From the NCBI RefSeq assembly GCF_011075055.1, contig NC_058148.1:1-64000 (forward strand): a stretch of DNA of 64,000 bases. Direction: 5' to 3'. The DNA is from Mangifera indica. Taxonomy: Eukaryota > Streptophyta > Magnoliopsida > Sapindales > Anacardiaceae. Both the position numbers and the translations under genes were made by a program. This document shows, piece after piece, positions 58,956-64,000 of the stretch. Positions within the stretch are counted from its first letter, which is position 1; the number at the start of each line of letters is the position of its first letter. The notes beneath the pieces were generated by a model. The model was given only the letters and a program-made list of their open reading frames with translations. It had not been told where the DNA came from and did no database searches.

Positions 58956-60847
58956 TTCTCTATGAGCACTACTTGTTGTCCGGTTTAAATATGAGACAAA
59001 GACTCACACTTAATGTAACGTCAGTTAAATTGATTGATTGGTTATTGTATTTAATGGTATAAAATTTTAAAATAATTCAAAAAAATACTATGAAAATATA
59101 TTTATATAATATAAATAGGAGTCCACATAAATTATATAAATTTATTCAAACAAATTAAATAAATTTATTCAAATAAATTGTATAAAATAATTGAATGACT
59201 TTGTAATAAAATAAAATATAAATAATTTTATCACTCAATTATAAACTATTGTAGTATTTTCTATAATAATTTTGTACAATTTATTTATAACATATATAGT
59301 TTTATTTTATAAATAATATGATTCTCTGGCAAAACATCTTAAAAAATACAATGAAATAATATTTGGAGTTTGTCACACTATCATTTTGGTTCAAACTTAA
59401 CTTGAACCTATATCAATTGGTTTGACATGGAGTGATTTATTTGAATGCGCCTGTGAAAAGAAGGCTTGCAGAGTAGAAGAAGAATAATTCATAGAATTTA
59501 CCTTAAGTTTGGGAATGGTAATTACCCTTTCAACATCAAAGTTAGTGCAAGCCAGTGAAAAAGTGAGTCCCCCTACTTATCACGGAGTTTGGGAATGGTA
59601 ATTATCGAAAGTATGCCGAGGCCAGATGTTTGGAGCTTTTTACTATGAAATCACGGAGATTTGGCTTTTTTTTTTTTTTTTTGGTTGACTTAATATAAAT
59701 TTTACATGAGAAGTCACAGTCCAACTTGAGTTCCAAGTTAGGCAGGCGAAGAGGGAGATGGACCACGGCACTTTATCATTGAAAATTTAGGCAGCGTGGA
59801 GCTCAAGTTGGAGAAAAAGCCATTAAATACCCTCATTATCACGCAATTCACTCACTCTATCCTGTCTTGTTTGCCTTTTTCCTCACATCTTTCATAAATG
59901 ATGTTTGAATTTGAGGTCCCCAGATTCAATGTTTTATTAGCATAAAAATTTTATACTAGTATTGTGCATAGCTAGATATATCTTATCCGTTCTGAATTTT
60001 ACTTGTTCTTACCACTTATTCTTAAACATCATTTACCTGACACGTTGATTTATATCAGTTTGTATGGTTAAAAGAGATACCTTGTAACATTGTCACTGCA
60101 TTCAGTTTGGAGTGTCAAGTCTGATCATGTCTTAAGGACATATTTATAAGGTTGGTCGGAAATCATTGTAAGACATAGTCTAGCAATCGGTGTCAATAAA
60201 CCTAGTGTGGCTGTGGGTGTAGACATTATTAACTAAACTACTTAAATTCGTTTTATTTTTCTATTTCTTTTTGCCTGATTAATAAAATTTAGAATTCTTA
60301 TCAGTAGAATTTTATAGCTGTCAAGCCAAGTCACACTATTTTTCTTCCAGTGGTCTGATAATTATCAAAAAAATTACCCACCATTATTCCCGTCACTATT
60401 TTTTGAAGCTTCATATTAAATGCTTGTCAGCTATCATATTTAATACGACACAGTTGTTAGGTTGGATCCATTAAGGCGAGTGTTTTGTAATTATCTATTT
60501 CTATAATTTTTTGATTGGCCATGGAGGATTCAGAGACTCCAGTACATGTTTCTTCAACTTTTATTTGATGTCTGTTGAAGTTAAAAATAAAACTATTTGC
60601 TTTGTAACCTCCAACGTGCAAGCTTTCATTCGTATTTCTGTGATGGGACAAAGGTTTGGTTGCCAATTGATATGAACCAACATGGTTTGTAACTCCGGCA
60701 AATTTGTGGCTCTCCTTGAGCTGTTTAGAGAACGATATCAGCTGGATTTTGTTTTCTCTGCAAGTTCAGAAACTGAGATCACGACAAGCAAAGCTGTGAA
60801 GTTTCTTCAAGTTTGAAGCCTTTTATATGTTATTTGGTTCTTTAGAA
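58956..60847 (+). other. Intergenic DNA and receptor-kinase promoter region
   Basis: No supported gene. The right part must contain the promoter and 5' UTR of the receptor kinase starting at 60,848. An 18-bp sequence GTTTGGGAATGGTAATTA occurs at 59,507 and 59,587. I cannot place a TATA box or start site with confidence. Confidence 0.5.
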
Positions 60848-63800
60848 ATGGGTCTAAAATTTCAAGTGTTTGTGCTGTGTCTGTCAATCCTGTTTTTTAC
60901 CATAGCAGCTACAACTAACTCACGTGATGGTAAGTTTTCGCTTTGTTGATTTGTAATTGAAGGATTTTAATGTATGTAATGTTTTAGCTTTAGTTTGGTG
61001 AAAAATCAAGATTCAATGACTGTAAATGAATCATCAATTGAGAGGTTTGGAGAGAATTTTTTGTTTAGAGTTGACAGTTGCTCTGCCTGTTATGTTATTA
61101 ACTTCATAATGATAATTTTCGATCTAATCTTTTGTCAGACTATGTTGGTAGTTTGATTTATTTGAGCACTATCTAAGACTATGAAATACCTGGATGAACC
61201 TGTTAAGAGAATCAGCCTATACTTTATTCTCTTTCAAATTTCGTCCAAAGAAAATATTATCCGCTTTGAATACATAATCTGTCACAGTTTTGCTTTGCAA
61301 TCCCAAACTTTTAATCAATTTTCCCTTATTATTTCCAAACAATGTCAAATGCTCACACATATTTCCCCTTTTATGTTATTGTAAGATTTATCTAGGGGTA
61401 TTATACTGTTGTTCTCGGAAATATTGCTCAAGTTCCTCTTACAATGCTCAAATTCAGGGCTAACACTGTTTTTCGAATAAGATGTAAATTATACTTCTGT
61501 CTCAAATATCAGGTTTTGTTGTTGACCATGTTATATTTTGACTGTTGTTTCCTGGATTTTGATGCAGCTGCTGCTCTAAATTCTCTAAAGGATATCTGGA
61601 AGAATTTTCCACCTAGTTGGCGGGCCTCAGATCCTTGTGAAGATTGGGTAGGAATTCGGTGCAGTAACTCACGTGTGATTTCCATGTAAGGTTATTTTAA
61701 CATGTTGAATACTTATAAATAAGTTGCATCTCCAGCCTTCTAAAGCTAAACCATTCTGTCTTTCAGAACATTACCAAGCATGAAATTGTCGGGTCCTCTG
61801 TCCGGAGACATCACAACTTTATCGGAATTACAAATTCTGTATGTCTTCTATCCGCATTTTCACTGTCATATATTTTTCTTATAAAGCTAATTATAAATTT
61901 CACAGAGAAGGATTTCTTTATTTGATTATATGAACTCTTCATGTAGGGACTTATCCTACAACAAGGACCTCACAGGATCTCTTCCAACAACAATTGGGGA
62001 TTTGAAGAATCTGACGAGCTTGTAAGTAGACAAAATTTTGTCAACCATTACCTGATAGGAACTTCTGTGGTTAGAGTCCTCATTACACATATGTTGTGTT
62101 TATTTTCTTGCCAGAATCTTGGTAGGATGCGGTTTGTCTGGGCCAATTCCTGACTCTATTGGACATCTATCGAAGCTGGTCTATCTGTAAGATAATTCAG
62201 ATGTAGTATATGGATATCTCATCATAGGTTTACAGCTTACAAGCTCTGCTGTATGCATTGCAGATCTCTAAATTCTAATAGTTTCATTGGACCAATTCCA
62301 CGTACTATCGGTAATCTGGCTGAACTTTATTGGCTCGATCTAGCTGATAACAAACTTACCGGGACAATCCCAGTCTCTAGTGGAAAATCACCGGGCTTGG
62401 ACATGCTAGTTCATACTAAGCACTTGTATGTCAAGTGAATTTGATATTTTAGTTCCCTTGAAAACTACCCTCTTGTTTTCTATGTTTTATTCTAGTCTAA
62501 CATCCTCTCCATCAATAACAGTCATCTTGGAAAGAATCAACTCTCAGGCACAATCCCAGAACAACTTTTCAGCTCAAACATGGTTTTGATACATGTGTAA
62601 GTCTAATGAAGTTTCTAAAGATACATGCAAAGTAAACATTGCAAGTATTAAACTCTCCAATACAAATCTCATATAGACAGACAATTGAAAAGATGTTGAG
62701 TATGTATGAGTATCTCATATCGCTTGAGAATGACAAAAAAATTTTGAATAAATAACATATGAGCTGATAAGTTGTCAGTGCTTTTTTTTTTATTGCAAAA
62801 TTTAAAACTGGATAGTTTATTGGACCAGGATGTTACAATTACATTCAACTAATATATCTTTTCTTTACCTCTAACATTTCCCCACCTTGTGCCAGGCTAT
62901 TTGACAGCAACAGCCTCACTGGCACGCTTCCTACCTCCCTTGGACTTGTGCAAACTTTGGAGGTCGTGTGAGTATCTGCATCTCAAGTTTAAAGGAATTG
63001 ATAGATTACCAACACTGAGGTCCTCTGAATTTTTTCTGATGATTTTTTTGTGTCATGGTAACAGACGATTTGATAGGAATCAATTGAATGGACCTGTTCC
63101 TTCAAACCTCAACAATCTTTCGAATGTTAATGAGCTGTAAGCTTACAAAGTAGACTTAGCGAATAAGTTTTAATATTTGTTCTGGTACAGCATCATCCTC
63201 TCGAACAAAAACCTTTACAATCTTAATGTTTGTTGATAAAAAATTTCAGGTTTTTGTCCAACAATAAAATTACTGGTTCCATACCTGACCTTTCTGGCTT
63301 GAACTCCCTCAACTACTTGTAAGTAGAGATGGTTAACTAGCTCTATTTTTATCTGTCAACCTCATTTGATATCAATTTTAATTCTATGATATGATCTGCA
63401 GGGACATGAGTAATAACAGTTTTGATCCATCCGATTTTCCTACATGGTTTTCAACATTGCAGTCGTTGACAACATGGTACGTCTCTTTGTTCTTTCCCTT
63501 GTATCTCTTACTCTCCCACCATTGATGCGGCACAAACATGTAATTTTCAAGTCAACAGCGCACAAACTGCACAATTTTTGGTCCAGAGTAACAAATAATT
63601 TTCACTGTTCTTTTTATCTAGACCAATTATTTTGTCTAATCATGCTCACTGCTTTTGTCTTTCAGAACATTAACATATTAGACTCCAAATGAACATTGAT
63701 CAGAATATACTCTAAGAAAAATTTCCCACTTTCTGTGTTGTATTTTAGTCTTCATGTGATGACTGCCTTTCTGATGTATCTTTTGGAAAGAACTATATTG

Positions 63801-64000
63801 GAACTTCTCTCCCCCTGTACAGTGTTGTGTGTGGTATCATGAATTTTTCAGCCACACTAACAATAATCAACAACTTCATGTGTCAGGATGATGGACAAGA
63901 CTCAACTGCAAGGTCAAGTTCCTCCTGAATTTTTCAGCCTTCCCCATCTACAGACCGTGTAAGCATCGGTTTAAATTTCAAGTACTACCACATTCATTGG
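60848..64000 (+). CDS. LRR receptor-like kinase, HPCA1 / subfamily VIII-1 type, 5' part
   Basis: Twelve exons, cut by the window edge: 60,848-60,929, 61,568-61,685, 61,767-61,838, 61,947-62,021, 62,115-62,186, 62,264-62,425, 62,522-62,596, 62,896-62,967, 63,065-63,136, 63,250-63,318, 63,402-63,476 and 63,887-63,958. All junctions are GT-AG and the frame is open for 338 codons. Exon 1 encodes a signal peptide (MGLKFQVFVLCLSILFF). Exon 2 is the LRR N-terminal cap with SDPCEDWVGIRC. Exons 3-12 each carry about one leucine-rich repeat (such as LSGPLSGDITTLSELQIL); exon 6 is double length and includes LYWLDLADNKLTG. Every intron from the second on is phase 2, in the one-repeat-per-exon pattern. 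Motifs LYWLDLAD, SPGLDMLV and FSSNMVLIHV resemble Arabidopsis HPCA1, a plasma-membrane peroxide sensor. The rest of the ectodomain, the membrane span and the kinase domain lie beyond 64,000. Exact orthology not tested. Confidence 0.92.
61241..61400 (+). repeat. Dispersed-repeat-like block in receptor-kinase intron 1
   Basis: AAAATATTATCCGCTTTGAA, then ACATAATCTGTCACAGTTTTG, then CACACATATTTCCCCTTT resembles 42,025-42,240 (TATCGTCCACTTTGGA, ACAATCTATCATAGTTTTG, ACACATGTCCAACATC). Probably two old copies of one dispersed repeat. The match is moderate and by eye only. Confidence 0.5.

Noticed and set aside
60457..60666. 69-codon minus-strand frame upstream of the receptor kinase
   Set aside because: Antisense to the presumed promoter and 5' UTR, with no similarity.

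Overview
The window is nuclear DNA from a flowering plant, most likely a eudicot. The evidence is the spliced genes with GT-AG introns, plant-type BTF3 and RPP1 proteins, a plant LRR receptor kinase, Arabidopsis-type CCCTAAA telomere repeats, and many plant retrotransposon families. I do not recognise the species. Only three intact host genes are visible, all right of position 45,600. Most of the rest is transposon sequence of different ages. I found no CRISPR array, tRNA or rRNA gene, and no clearly unprecedented system. The most unusual content is structural.

Layout. (1) 1-5,860: a decayed L1-type LINE on the minus strand, cut by the left window edge. Its 5' side abuts a degenerate telomeric tract (5,862-6,021). 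(2) 6,022-14,700: AT-rich repeats, including a 410-bp tandem duplication, a gypsy-type LTR relic split by an opposite-strand solo LTR, and a TRIM-like mini retrotransposon. (3) 14,710-41,120: a nested stack. A gypsy element (15,037-40,688) appears to sit inside an old copia-type LTR. Its 5' LTR holds a copia element (15,970-26,440) and a foldback Mutator-like element. Its 3' LTR holds a second gypsy element (33,540-39,492). The copia element itself holds another foldback element and a hAT-like element. Several insertions are supported by target-site duplications. (4) 41,121-44,220: an inverted second copy of the hAT-like element and a third, strongly deleted gypsy relic with minisatellites in its LTR.

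(5) 44,230-52,200, the host-gene island: a receptor-kinase pseudogene on the plus strand; BTF3 (NAC beta subunit) on the minus strand with a MITE in intron 2; a third foldback element just upstream of BTF3; a DNA-glycosylase (HhH-GPD) pseudogene on the minus strand; and RPP1 (60S acidic ribosomal protein P1) on the minus strand. BTF3 and RPP1 both act at the ribosome, one as a nascent-chain chaperone and the other in the stalk. Both have a 5'-UTR intron and a telo-box-like motif near the start, a common pattern for plant translation genes. (6) 52,260-58,960: AT-rich DNA with a decayed minus-strand copia element containing a ~107-bp tandem array, flanked by two diverged copies of one ~0.7-0.85 kb segment. 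(7) 60,848-64,000: the 5' twelve exons of an LRR receptor kinase of the HPCA1 / subfamily VIII-1 type, cut by the right edge. The kinase pseudogene at 44,240 looks like a dead relative of this gene.

All boundaries come from reading by eye. Alignments, ages and family assignments were not computed.
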